In this document: positions 32,726 to 41,207 of the stretch, one piece after another
How the letters are laid out: every line of letters begins with the position of its first letter
Numbering within the stretch: the first letter of the stretch is position 1
Assembly (NCBI GenBank): GCA_028282545.1
Contig: JANQHT010000050.1
Location: forward strand, 1-46,125
Reading direction: 5' to 3'
Source: Spirochaetales bacterium
GTDB lineage: Bacteria; Spirochaetota; Spirochaetia; DSM-27196; Alkalispirochaetaceae
DNA length: 46,125 nt
Position numbers and translations under genes: made by a program
The notes under the pieces: generated by a model
The model's database searches: none
Told to the model about the DNA's origin: nothing
What the model saw: only the letters and a program-made list of their open reading frames with translations

Positions 32726-33636
32726 CCGCTCGCCCCTTCGAGCTCGGCTTCCAATTCGATCACCAGTTCTATCAGCTCATCGGCGATCCGCTCGTGGACG
32801 GTGTCAAAGGCGAAGGCCGGCGTGCGACACGCCGGCGTCGGGTAGATACCCTGCTTCCAGAGAAGGCGCTTGAAAAAGAGGATCGAGACGTCCAGATGCT
32901 GGTTGCTGAAGGCGAGGACCGGCAGGAGCCGGTGAAAAAGCGCCCTGGCGCCGTCACGATCACCTTCTTGATAGCGCCGATAGATCCCGGCGTAGATCGA
33001 GTGCATCGCCGTAGGCATCAGAGCGTCCACCCCACGATCGAAGGCCTCGATCATCTGTGAGACCGCCCATCCGCCGGCAACGTGAATTTCACCGCCGGTC
33101 GCCGCCAGGACTTCGCTGTACTTTCGCCCGGCGGAGACGACCTCGATCTTGATCGAGCGAAACGATTCCAGTTCACGGAAGAGGCGCGCGATAAGCGGGA
33201 CCGGCGCTCCGTAGCCGCGCGCGTCCCAATCCTGAACCATCAGGAGGGGCGATCCGGCGGTCGCTACGGCACGTACGTCCTGTTCGTACTGCGCGTCGTC
33301 GTTGTACGGAACGGCAACAAGCGCCGCTTCGCAGCCAAGCTCAACAACGCGCCGTACGTTGCGCACCCGCTCATCGTTGTCGCCGGCCGATGAACCGCCC
33401 ACCACGAGACCGCGACCACGGGACGCGGCCACCACACGCGAAACGATCGCGTCCCGCTCCGGGCCGGTGAGCGCGGACACTTCGCTCGCCATCGCCGGCA
33501 CCAGAAACCCGGCCACGCCGGCGTCGAGGGCGCGAGCCACGTTTCGCTCGAGCGCCTCAAGGTCCACGCGGTCGTGTCCGTCAAAGGGCGTATTGAGAAC
33601 GGTGACGATGCCGCGCAGGTCGCGTTTGACAACCAT
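32722..33636 (-). CDS. DHDPS/NAL-family lyase, paralogue 2
   Basis: A 304-residue (beta/alpha)8 protein of the dihydrodipicolinate synthase/N-acetylneuraminate lyase family: RGIVTVLNTPFDGHDRVD at the start, then VPAMASEVSALTG, and SIKIEVV, whose Lys is the likely Schiff-base residue. The usual catalytic Tyr motif (YNxP) is replaced by LMVQDWDARG, so the reaction may differ from that of its neighbour. The ATG follows AGGAGTGATCC, 10 bases after paralogue 1, and overlaps the following sulfatase gene. Confidence 0.85.
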   Translation of the reverse strand: MVVKRDLRGIVTVLNTPFDGHDRVDLEALERNVARALDAGVAGFLVPAMASEVSALTGPERDAIVSRVVAASRGRGLVVGGSSAGDNDERVRNVRRVVELGCEAALVAVPYNDDAQYEQDVRAVATAGSPLLMVQDWDARGYGAPVPLIARLFRELESFRSIKIEVVSAGRKYSEVLAATGGEIHVAGGWAVSQMIEAFDRGVDALMPTAMHSIYAGIYRRYQEGDRDGARALFHRLLPVLAFSNQHLDVSILFFKRLLWKQGIYPTPACRTPAFAFDTVHERIADELIELVIELEAELEGASG

Positions 33637-33646
33637 TGGATCACTC

Positions 33647-34546
33647 CTAAAGGAGTCCCACCTCCCTCATCGTTTCCCGTACACGGCCTGCCTGGGCCGG
33701 GGTGAGATCCATCGCAGGGAGTCGCATACGGGAATTCCCCCGTCCCAACATCGAAGCGCCCGTCTTGATGGCTTGAATGACCTTTCCGTCGGCGGCGTCG
33801 ATGATACGCGCCATGGCGTTGATCCGGCGCTGGCAGTCGAGCGCCTTTTCCCGGTCCCCCGCCTGTACCGCACGGTACATCTCCACGTGGGGCCGAACGT
33901 TCACGTTGCCGAGGCCGGTCACGATCCCGGGAGCGCCCATGAGCAACGACGGCGCGTCCAGGCGATCCTCTCCCTGGATCCACGCAAAGCCGCCCTCAAC
34001 GGATAGCATCCCGTGAACAAACGCCATGAAGTCGCCGCTGCTGTCCTTGATCCCTACGATATTCGGGTGGTCCGATAGGCGAATCACCGTCTCGATACAA
34101 AGCCGGTTCTTGGTGTTTTGCGGGATGTTGTACAACATCAAAGGCAGCGGCGACGCATCGGCTATCTCCCGGTAGTGCGTCTCCACCTCGCGCTGGTCCA
34201 CGTCCATGTAAAAGGGGGTAACCGCCGCGACGGTCGTCACCGGCGTTCCTTTCAGTTCCGTGAGTTCCTGAATGACCTGCCGCGTCCCCGGCCGGATCAC
34301 CACGGCGTAGATCGTGACGGCGTCACCGGCAATGCGTCGTACCGTGTCGGCGGCGCGGGAACGCTCCTCCGCCGTTATGTAGGCCCCTTCGGCGGTGGTT
34401 CCTGCCAGAAAGACTCCGTGCACCCCCTCCTCCACCAGGTACTCGATGCGACGCGCAAACGCGTCGTAGTCGAAGTTGCGTTCCCCGTCGAACGAGCTCA
34501 GCGGTGCGGGGATGACTCCCTCGATTGGTCGTTGTGTGGAACTCAC
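33647..34546 (-). CDS. DHDPS/NAL-family lyase, paralogue 1
   Basis: A 299-residue DHDPS/N-acetylneuraminate-lyase-type aldolase: GVIPAPLSSFDGERNFDYDA, GTTAEGAYITAEER, catalytic Tyr in LMLYNIPQNT, Schiff-base Lys in NIVGIKDSSGDF. In this setting it more likely cleaves a 2-keto-3-deoxy sugar acid or related keto acid than makes lysine precursors. It starts with GTG 34546 after AGGAGGAACGGAC, in a GTGA overlap with the sulfatase gene before it; the longer frame to 34654 is inside that gene. Confidence 0.88.
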   Translation of the reverse strand: MSSTQRPIEGVIPAPLSSFDGERNFDYDAFARRIEYLVEEGVHGVFLAGTTAEGAYITAEERSRAADTVRRIAGDAVTIYAVVIRPGTRQVIQELTELKGTPVTTVAAVTPFYMDVDQREVETHYREIADASPLPLMLYNIPQNTKNRLCIETVIRLSDHPNIVGIKDSSGDFMAFVHGMLSVEGGFAWIQGEDRLDAPSLLMGAPGIVTGLGNVNVRPHVEMYRAVQAGDREKALDCQRRINAMARIIDAADGKVIQAIKTGASMLGRGNSRMRLPAMDLTPAQAGRVRETMREVGLL

Positions 34547-36138
34547 GTCCGTTCCTCCTTTTGTATCATCCGGTTGTCGACTTGTTCCTCCGGGGCAGGC
34601 AATCGCTCGCCGCCGCGGGAGCCCAGGAGAGATACCTCGTAGCGAGCCATCCACGCCAGGAGCGCCTCGGTCAGGCGTGCCCGCGCCAGGGTGCCTTCCG
34701 GTCGGGCAAAGAGGTCGTCCATTTCGCCCGGGTCTTCCACCATGTCATACAGCTCTCCCTGAACCTCTGAGCCGGGTGGCTCGTCGTGGAAGAGGGTTAG
34801 CTTATACCGCTCGTCCCGGATCATGGTGGCGTTGATGGGCGGATCCCAGGGTCGTCCGGTGTCCGCGATACCGGAGTTGCGGTAGGCACACACCGCGGTC
34901 TCCCGAACGGCAGCCGCGTCTCCCGATGCAAGCGGCAAGAGGTCCCGGGAGGTCGGCATTGCCCGGCGTCGCTCCTCATCCGGGATACCCGCGGCAGACA
35001 GCACCGTGGCGGCGATATCGTGCGGCTGAACCAGCGCGTCCACGTCACTGCCACCGGCAAAACGCGCAGGCCAGCGGGCGATGAACGGCACACGCACACA
35101 GGCGTCGTAGAAGCAGGCGCCTTTGACCAGCATGTCGTGGTCGCCAATCATGTCTCCGTGGTCGCTCACGAAGAGAACCAGCGTGTTTTCCGCCAGCTCG
35201 GTGCGTTCCAGCGCCTGTAGGACGCGTCCCACTTCCATATCGATCAACGCGATAGACGCATAGTAACCTAGCCGCATCGATTCTATCTGTTCATCCGATA
35301 GCGCCTCGACGGTCCCAAGATAGGAGTGCACCCGTTCCCGCTCGAGTCCCGCCGGCCGGTCCCGCCGACTATCGATCTGCCGGGGCGGTATTTGATCGCG
35401 GTTCACCCGTTCCGCTATTTCCAGGGGATAGTCTTCGTAGGGATTGTGCGGATCAAAGAGACTCATACAGCAGAAAAACGGCTGGGCCGCTACGGCAGCC
35501 GCTGTGCCGCGTGCGCCTTCACCCGCTTCACCGGGACCCGCCATCCGGTCAATAAAATCGATCGTGCGTTCCGCCGCCCAGTGCGTGAAATGGACGTTTC
35601 GCGGGTGGTGCAGGACGCCCCGCCCCTCCCTACGAAGCCGGTCCAGGAATGCCGGGTCTTTGTCAGCAAGCCATCGGGCGTATCCGTTGAGCGGCGACTC
35701 CAGGTGGACGCTCGCCTCCAGGCACCATTCGTACTCGTCGAATCCATCTCCGGGGTGACGGTTTGTAGCCTCGTAGAGGCGCCCGCTCGTGTGCAATTTT
35801 CCAAAGAGCGCCGTGTGGTAACCCACATCGCGTAGACGCTGCGAGAACATGACTTCGTCCGGCGGCAGCGTATCGTAGAGCCTGTACACTCCGTGGCCGG
35901 GCACCTCTTTCCCCGTCCATATCGAAGCGCGGCTCGGCGTACAGATCGGGTTGTTCACGACACATTGGTCAAAGCGAACACCCTCGGCCGCCAGTCGATC
36001 GAGGTTGGGCGTCTCAACCCAGTCCGCACCGTAGCACCCGAGCGAGTCCCAACGCTGTTGATCGGTCATGATGAGAAGTATGTTGGGCCGGGCCAAAGCT
36101 GCACCGTTTCGTCCGCCCTCAGCGGCGTGTTCCTTCAT
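34543..36138 (-). CDS. sulfatase (formylglycine type), cytosolic
   Basis: A 531-residue type I sulfatase: PNILLIMTDQQRWDSLGCYG, maturation motif ICTPSRASIWTG (Cys66), LFGKLHTSG, FDPHNPYEDY and LFVSDHGDMIGDH. No signal peptide, so it is cytosolic. The N-terminal TDQQRWD pattern is like choline-sulfatase and several glycan sulfatases. ATG 36138 was chosen for its GGAGGT ribosome site over the longer frame to 36189. The two sulfatases are quite different in sequence, which suggests two different sulfate positions. Confidence 0.9.
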   Translation of the reverse strand: MKEHAAEGGRNGAALARPNILLIMTDQQRWDSLGCYGADWVETPNLDRLAAEGVRFDQCVVNNPICTPSRASIWTGKEVPGHGVYRLYDTLPPDEVMFSQRLRDVGYHTALFGKLHTSGRLYEATNRHPGDGFDEYEWCLEASVHLESPLNGYARWLADKDPAFLDRLRREGRGVLHHPRNVHFTHWAAERTIDFIDRMAGPGEAGEGARGTAAAVAAQPFFCCMSLFDPHNPYEDYPLEIAERVNRDQIPPRQIDSRRDRPAGLERERVHSYLGTVEALSDEQIESMRLGYYASIALIDMEVGRVLQALERTELAENTLVLFVSDHGDMIGDHDMLVKGACFYDACVRVPFIARWPARFAGGSDVDALVQPHDIAATVLSAAGIPDEERRRAMPTSRDLLPLASGDAAAVRETAVCAYRNSGIADTGRPWDPPINATMIRDERYKLTLFHDEPPGSEVQGELYDMVEDPGEMDDLFARPEGTLARARLTEALLAWMARYEVSLLGSRGGERLPAPEEQVDNRMIQKEERT

Positions 36139-36251
36139 CGATGTACCTCCGCGCCTTCCAGTTCGCGGCACATCGCGAGCACATCCCACACCGTAGCGTC
36201 CGGTTCCGTCGACGGGATGTGGTTGCGCAGTTGCTTCACAGGCGCCGGCAC
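36135..36251 (-). CDS. possible 38-residue protein between dctM and sulfatase
   Basis: A GTG-started frame of 38 codons containing VKQLRNHIPSTEPDATVWDV and LAMCRELEGAEVHR. It fills the gap after the TRAP permease and overlaps the sulfatase start (ATGA), as most genes in this operon overlap. No family recognised and no clear ribosome site. It could also be a remnant. Confidence 0.3.
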   Translation of the reverse strand: MPAPVKQLRNHIPSTEPDATVWDVLAMCRELEGAEVHR

Positions 36252-36255
36252 GTGT

Positions 36256-37542
36256 CTACCCCCAGAAGAGGTTCGGCAGAAAGAGAACGATTCCGGGAAT
36301 GTACGTGAGCAACAGCAACACCCCGATCATAACGATCACCATGGGAATCGCTTCCTTGATGACCGCCTTGAGCGGTGTATCCGATATCCCACTGACTATA
36401 AAGAGAAGCACCCCGAAGGGTGGCGTTGATAGCCCGATCATCATGTTCAAAACGATCACGACTCCGAAGTGTACCAGATCGATCCCGAGCGCCTTGATAA
36501 GGGGCAGAACCATCGGGATAAAAACGACGGTAATCGTGGAAGTGTCGATGAACATGCCGAGCAGCAGGAAGAGTGCGTTGATGATCAGGAGGATTACGTA
36601 CCTGTTGGTGGTCATGTCCAGCAGGACGGTGGCAAACATGTCGGGGACGTTCTCTATCGCTACCACGTAGGCGGTTGTGAACGCGCTTCCCACGATGATC
36701 GAAACGGTGCCGGTGCGACGGACCGTATCCTTGATGATCCCCCAGAGGTGCCGCGGCCCCAGGGCGCGGTAGATCAGCATCGAAACGATCAGGGCGTACA
36801 AACCGGCAAGTGCGCCCGCTTCGGTGGGCGTGACCACACCGGTGTAGATACCGCCCAGGAGGATAACCGGAGTCAGAAGTGCCGGGAACGCCCGCACGGT
36901 GATGGCGGCGAACTGCCGTATGTTGATGACGGCGCCCCGCGGGTAGTCACGCTTGTGGGCAATCCACGCGACGTACGCCATGAGGGCCGCACCGAGGATT
37001 ACCCCCGGCAACATGCCCCCCAGGAAGAGCGCGCCGATCGACGTCCCCGAGAGTAGGGCGTAGAAGACCATCGGTATGCTCGGCGGAAAGACCGGTCCGA
37101 TCGTTGCCGACGCGGCGGTAATGGCGCAACTGAAGCCGTCGTCGTAGCCGTACTTCCGCATCGCCTCTATCTCCATGAGTCCGAGTCCCGAAGCGTCCGC
37201 CACCGCGGAACCGGTCATGCCGGAGAAAATGAAGGAGGCAACCACGTTGACGTGCCCCATTCCTCCACGCATACGGCCCACCAAGCCGTTGGCGAACTCG
37301 AAGAGCAGGTCGGTCACCTTCCCCGAGTTCATAACGTTGGCGGTGAAGATAAAGAGCGGAACGGCGATGATGATGAATTTCACGTAGAGGTTGGACATCA
37401 TCGATTCCGCTACCAAGCCGATATCCCGCCCGGTGAGAACCATGTAGATGATCGCGTTTGTGATCAAACCCAAGGCGATTGGAATTCGCAAAAGAAATAT
37501 CAGGACGAAGAAGACGGCAAAGATGATCAACGGAACGTTCAC
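36256..37542 (-). CDS. dctM: TRAP transporter large permease (DctM)
   Basis: A 428-residue integral membrane protein with about 12 hydrophobic segments, the ion-coupled permease of a TRAP importer for small acids. Family motifs are PLFIFTANVMNSG, GGMGHVNVVASFIFSGMTGS, SATIGPVFPPSIPM and TPTEAGALAGLYALI. It overlaps the DctQ gene by 4 bases (ATGA). The substrate is set by the DctP protein. Confidence 0.95.
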   Translation of the reverse strand: MNVPLIIFAVFFVLIFLLRIPIALGLITNAIIYMVLTGRDIGLVAESMMSNLYVKFIIIAVPLFIFTANVMNSGKVTDLLFEFANGLVGRMRGGMGHVNVVASFIFSGMTGSAVADASGLGLMEIEAMRKYGYDDGFSCAITAASATIGPVFPPSIPMVFYALLSGTSIGALFLGGMLPGVILGAALMAYVAWIAHKRDYPRGAVINIRQFAAITVRAFPALLTPVILLGGIYTGVVTPTEAGALAGLYALIVSMLIYRALGPRHLWGIIKDTVRRTGTVSIIVGSAFTTAYVVAIENVPDMFATVLLDMTTNRYVILLIINALFLLLGMFIDTSTITVVFIPMVLPLIKALGIDLVHFGVVIVLNMMIGLSTPPFGVLLFIVSGISDTPLKAVIKEAIPMVIVMIGVLLLLTYIPGIVLFLPNLFWG

Positions 37543-38054
37543 GATGCTTCCCCCGATCTCATCAACATCCGAACGTCACTCACCAAATCGACAAGTGAGT
37601 GCCCGATGATAAGCAGCAGGAAGGGAATGATCGGGAAGTAAACGAATGTGAAAGAGATCTTGAGGTTCGACGTGCCCTTGAACCCCATAAACACAACCCA
37701 GCTGACGGTGGCGGGGATTGCAATCGCAAATGCGACCAGGACAAAGGCGTTGGCGGCGATTCGACTCCACGCCTGTCCGCGCGGTGAGAGCCCGTCGTAG
37801 AAGAGTGTGAACGATACGTGTCCGTGGATTCGCCGGACGTAGGTCGCTGCCATCACGGCGGTCCATACAAAGGCGACCGTTACCAATTCGTACGGCCACG
37901 TGAGCGGGTCGTTCAGCACGTACCGGAAAAAGACGTTGATCACAAAGAGGAGGAAGAGAACGGTGAACATCACCATCGGCACGTAGATCTCAACCAGATC
38001 GAGCAGGAACGTGAAGACTCGGTACACCGGCGGACGTTTGGTATGGTCGTTCAT
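37539..38054 (-). CDS. dctQ: TRAP transporter small permease (DctQ)
   Basis: A 171-residue membrane protein with four hydrophobic segments: PMVMFTVLFLLFVINVFFRY, then DPLTWPYELVTVAFVWTAVM, a typical DctQ pattern. It partners DctM, with which it overlaps by 4 bases. ATG 38054 is used; GTG 38066 in the same frame is possible, and no strong ribosome site separates them. Confidence 0.88.
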   Translation of the reverse strand: MNDHTKRPPVYRVFTFLLDLVEIYVPMVMFTVLFLLFVINVFFRYVLNDPLTWPYELVTVAFVWTAVMAATYVRRIHGHVSFTLFYDGLSPRGQAWSRIAANAFVLVAFAIAIPATVSWVVFMGFKGTSNLKISFTFVYFPIIPFLLLIIGHSLVDLVSDVRMLMRSGEAS

Positions 38055-38071
38055 TGTTGTATACACGAATC

Positions 38072-38091
38072 GGGGACCCCGAAGGGCCCCC
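38072..38091 (-). terminator. GC-rich hairpin between dctP and dctQ
   Basis: On the minus strand GGGGGCCC and GGGTCCCC pair around a TTCG tetraloop with one G-T wobble. It stands in the 61-base gap after the binding-protein gene. It lacks a T-run, so it more likely stabilises the dctP mRNA 3' end, giving more binding protein than permease. Confidence 0.5.
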
Positions 38092-38115
38092 GGAATTGTG
38101 GTTGATTCGCGCGCG

Positions 38116-39132
38116 CTATTGCAGCGACGCCCCGATCTCCTGGACTTTCGCGAAGAGTTCCATGTCCCAACTGGCGGTCATCTCCTCGTTGCCCATGACC
38201 ATGTCCAGGGCAAACTCCTTGAACGCTTCCTTGTCCGGAACGATGATCTCCATGCCCTGCGATTCGAAATAGTCGGCCAGGCGCGCCTCGTTTTCGAGGT
38301 TGAGAGAGTCGCACAGTTCCTGGGCCGCGGCGATCGCCTCCATTACCCAACCTTGTTGTTGGGCGGTCATGGACTGCCATTTCTCCTCGTTGATCACCGG
38401 CATTACCGGGTTGATGAAGTGATCGGTCAGGATGATGTACTTCGTAACTTCATAGAACTTCGCGTTGTAGTCGGTGGGCAGCGGGTTATCCTGTCCATCG
38501 ATCGTGCCCGTCTGGAGCGCCAGGTAGACCTCCGAGAACGAGAGCGGTGTGGGGCTGGCGCCCAGGGCGCGCCCCATAAACTGCCACGATTCAGACCCGG
38601 GCATTCGCAGTTTGACGCCTTCCATGTCCTGCGGTGTGCGTACCACGCGGCCGATGTCGCGCAGGTTGAGCTGGCGCGTACCGAGATAGAACGCACCGAG
38701 AGAGCGCACGTCCAGCTCGGCAACGATGTCCTCGTTCAAGATGTCGGCGATCTCTCCGTTGAGGGCGGTGGTCATGTGTTCGTAGCTGTCAAACATATAC
38801 GGCGCCGCAAACATCGAGATATACGGGATAAACTGGGCCAGCCAGTTGGGTCCCGCGTAGGCGATATCGATGTTTCCGCGACGAACCGACGGAAGCAACT
38901 GGTCCTGGACGATCAACTCGCCCGCCGGAAAGAGTTCGACCTGGATCTCGCCGTCCGAAAGGTCCTCCACGACACGTTCGAACTCGTACATCGCCTTGGT
39001 ATGAGCGTCGTCCGGAACGCTGACCGACGCCCACGTGAGAGTGACCGGTCCGCCCGTTTCGGCCTGGGCCGTGGCAAAAAGCAGTGTCGGCACAATGCCG
39101 ATCAGGACCGGAACAAGAATTATTCGTTTCAT
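38116..39132 (-). CDS. dctP: TRAP transporter substrate-binding protein (DctP)
   Basis: A 338-residue periplasmic solute receptor with a signal peptide ending LLFATAQA. Family features are the N-terminal VTLTWASVSVPDDAHTKAMY, FPAGELIVQDQLLPSVRRG, the conserved KLRMPGSE with the carboxylate-binding Arg, and LQTGTIDGQDNPLPT. The ligand should therefore carry a carboxylate. The ATG follows AAGGAGG. It is the first gene of the TRAP-sulfatase-lyase unit, divergent from the IclR gene. Confidence 0.93.
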   Translation of the reverse strand: MKRIILVPVLIGIVPTLLFATAQAETGGPVTLTWASVSVPDDAHTKAMYEFERVVEDLSDGEIQVELFPAGELIVQDQLLPSVRRGNIDIAYAGPNWLAQFIPYISMFAAPYMFDSYEHMTTALNGEIADILNEDIVAELDVRSLGAFYLGTRQLNLRDIGRVVRTPQDMEGVKLRMPGSESWQFMGRALGASPTPLSFSEVYLALQTGTIDGQDNPLPTDYNAKFYEVTKYIILTDHFINPVMPVINEEKWQSMTAQQQGWVMEAIAAAQELCDSLNLENEARLADYFESQGMEIIVPDKEAFKEFALDMVMGNEEMTASWDMELFAKVQEIGASLQ

Positions 39133-39156
39133 TCAAACCTCCTTGTGGTTTTGTTC

Positions 39157-39185
39157 ACTGTAAAGGACCATTCGTCATACGTCAA
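39157..39185 (-). promoter_or_regulatory. promoter of the TRAP-sulfatase-lyase operon
   Basis: On the minus strand TTGACG (39180-39185), 17-base spacer and TACAGT (39157-39162). Its -35 forms an inverted pair with that of the divergent iclR promoter: ACGTCAA (39179-39185) and TTGACGT (39198-39204), 12 bases apart, which may serve as an operator. Confidence 0.55.
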
Positions 39186-39197
39186 CGAAAATCTATA

Positions 39198-39226
39198 TTG
39201 ACGTGTATCGTTCTATATTATAGAAT
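39198..39226 (+). promoter_or_regulatory. promoter of the IclR-family regulator gene
   Basis: TTGACG (39198-39203), 17-base spacer and TAGAAT (39221-39226). Transcription would start about 39233, at the GTG start codon itself, suggesting a leaderless mRNA. Confidence 0.6.
39211..39225 (+). promoter_or_regulatory. dyad over the iclR -10 (candidate IclR operator)
   Basis: TTCTATA-T-TATAGAA, a perfect 7-bp inverted repeat overlapping the -10 box of the iclR promoter. Its position fits autorepression by the IclR-family protein. Confidence 0.55.
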
Positions 39227-39232
39227 ACTCGT

Positions 39233-40021
39233 GTGATTCGATCCGTTCTGAAGGCAATCGACCTCCTCGAAGCGTTCTCGATCGAGCGTCCCGAACTGAC
39301 GCTGGCACAGATTGCGGAGATATCGGGCCACCCGAAAACAACGCTTCATACCATTCTGGCCACGCTCGAGTCGCGCGGATACATCACGCGCGTGGGAAGC
39401 CGGTACGCTTTGGGCACCTCGGGGATCGGATTGTCCCAGGCGGCGTGGGTAAACGTCGAAATTCGCGACCGCGCGGCCCCCGAACTGCGTCGTCTGGCTG
39501 ACGAAGTGGGCGAATCGGTGTACCTGACGGTTCCCGAGGGAGATCGGATCCTCTATATCTACGCGATCGAATCACCGCACCGACTGGAGGCGCGCTCAGC
39601 GATCGGCGACCACGCCTACTACCATTCGACGTCGGTTGGGAAAGCGCTCCTGGCGCACATGGACCCGGATGAACGAGATCGCATTCTTGACAACACCGGT
39701 TTGCCGCGCTGCACCGAGAATACGATTACCGATCGGGATGCCTTTGAATCGGAACTGGAGCTCACACGGGAACGGGGATACGCGATCGACGCCATGGAGG
39801 GTGTTCCCGATACCTATTGCCTGGGCGCACCGCTGTTTGCCGCGGGCGGAACCGTGGTGGCGAGTTGCAGCATCTCCGGAAATACCCCGGCGGTCGTTAC
39901 GACGCGAAGGGATGAACTGGTGCCCGTCCTGGTCGGTGTTGCCGACGCGATCTCCAAGCGCCTTGGTTTTGTTCCCCGGCGCACACGGATTCCCCGGGGC
40001 GGTCCGGTGCCAACGCGGTAG
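39233..40021 (+). CDS. IclR-family transcriptional regulator
   Basis: A 262-residue regulator. N-terminal winged helix-turn-helix VLKAIDLLEAFS ... LAQIAEISGHPKTTLHTILA; C-terminal effector domain with ESVYLTVPEGDRILYIYAIE, SVGKALLAH and GYAIDAMEGVPDTYCLGAPL. It starts at GTG 39233 with no ribosome site, matching the predicted transcription start. Divergent from the TRAP operon, it most likely controls it in answer to the imported acid or a breakdown product. Confidence 0.92.
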   Translation: MIRSVLKAIDLLEAFSIERPELTLAQIAEISGHPKTTLHTILATLESRGYITRVGSRYALGTSGIGLSQAAWVNVEIRDRAAPELRRLADEVGESVYLTVPEGDRILYIYAIESPHRLEARSAIGDHAYYHSTSVGKALLAHMDPDERDRILDNTGLPRCTENTITDRDAFESELELTRERGYAIDAMEGVPDTYCLGAPLFAAGGTVVASCSISGNTPAVVTTRRDELVPVLVGVADAISKRLGFVPRRTRIPRGGPVPTR

Positions 40022-40127
40022 CAGCCGGCCTCGATCCGGGCCTTGACCTCATAGAGGTGATGGATTTCCCGGACGACTTCAAGGGCGACTACCGACGTTG
40101 AGGAGGGAGCGTACACCGGCGCCGGCA

Positions 40128-40342
40128 ATTCTCAATATGGATGGAGGGCGCCGAGCCCTCCGACGACGTTCGTCCATGTCAAAGGACAGGCAGGTCTCAC
40201 TTTGGAGATCACATGGCCGATTGGGGGGTGAGTTTCACCAGCCGCGCCCGGAAAGAAGAACAAAACGCGTCTCTGCAGCGCAGCGAAGCCCAGCGTTTTG
40301 TTCTTCTTTCCAAGGTCACGTGATCTCCAAAATGAGACCTGC
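40128..40342 (-). repeat. dispersed palindromic repeat, copy C (inverted orientation, 215 bp)
   Basis: Opposite orientation to copies A and B. It has the family end (ATTCTCAATATGGAT) at the left, the small hairpin GGAGGGC/GCCCTCC near 40143-40161, and outer arms at 40190-40215 and 40317-40342 (24 of 26 match). The inner perfect 19-bp stem pairs 40250-40268 with 40293-40311 around a 24-base loop. One flank of the inner stem is shortened to about 5 bases. It fills the 334-base gap between iclR and the SDR gene. Confidence 0.88.
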
Positions 40343-40355
40343 TGCACCGGCACCC

Positions 40356-41207
40356 CTATCTTCGACGCGATCGAGTTCCGATAAGGTGGTAGAGGAGGCG
40401 CCTCGGGATCACCCGCGCCGCGGCAACGAGCATACGATTCGATACCCCCGGCACGACGATCACGTCCCGGGGCCGCGGCACCACGCTCTCGCCGCTCCTC
40501 TCCCCTCTCCTCGCGGTCCGCCGTTCCAGATACCATCGCGCCCGTTCCACCCGCCGCGTACTCACCGCGACGACCCTGTCCGGTTGCGCCCAGCGCACCG
40601 CTCCGCGGCCATCGTACGCTGCCGGCAGTTCCGGGTCGTCCCGATGGAAATCGGTACGCACAAAACCGGGCAGGAGCGTTTGCACCACCACGCCGTGACG
40701 CGCAGCCTCTATCGCGAGCGCTTCGCTGAGCCGCTCCAGGGCAGCCTTTGCCGCCACATACAAGGCCGATCCGGGAACGGGGATGCGCCCCGCCAGAGAT
40801 CCCACGTTGACGATCGTGCCGCTGCCGTTCCGGTACATTCCGGGCAGAACCGCCCGCGTTAGGCGGGCGGGAACCTCGACGAGGAGCGCAAAGGCGTCAC
40901 CAATCCGCCCCGGATCAACCGCGTCCAACGATTCGCCAAACCCGGCGCCGGCGCTATTCACCAGCCAGTCCACCGGTTCCCCTTCCGCGGCGGCCACGAG
41001 TTCCGCTTCCACGGCGGGATCCACCAGGTCGCCGATCACGATGGTAACCTCGACGCCGTGGGAGCCGCGCAATTCCGCGGCTACCGTTTCGAGCTGCTCC
41101 GTCCGGCGACCACTGATAACGAGGTCATGACCGCGGGATGCCAGGGAACGGGCGTACTCCCGTCCAATCCCGCTGGTGGCCCCGGTCACGATCGATCGCT
41201 TCGTCAC
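40356..41207 (-). CDS. short-chain dehydrogenase/reductase
   Basis: A 283-residue classical SDR: cofactor motif VTGATSGIGREYARS, NSAGAGF, catalytic Ser in IVNVGSLAGRIP and Tyr-x3-Lys in ALYVAAKAALE. The Arg in ISGRR at the end of the second strand suggests NADP. The C-terminus is basic. It starts with GTG in a GTGA overlap with the MFS-HEAT gene and ends the operon small ORF - sirtuin - MFS-HEAT - SDR. The substrate is unknown. Confidence 0.9.
   Translation of the reverse strand: MTKRSIVTGATSGIGREYARSLASRGHDLVISGRRTEQLETVAAELRGSHGVEVTIVIGDLVDPAVEAELVAAAEGEPVDWLVNSAGAGFGESLDAVDPGRIGDAFALLVEVPARLTRAVLPGMYRNGSGTIVNVGSLAGRIPVPGSALYVAAKAALERLSEALAIEAARHGVVVQTLLPGFVRTDFHRDDPELPAAYDGRGAVRWAQPDRVVAVSTRRVERARWYLERRTARRGERSGESVVPRPRDVIVVPGVSNRMLVAAARVIPRRLLYHLIGTRSRRR

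Noticed and set aside
18627..40342. The repeats as integron attC sites or CRISPR units.
   Set aside because: There is no integrase or cas gene, no regular spacing, and the nested perfect stems with 24-base loops do not match attC R/L box structure.
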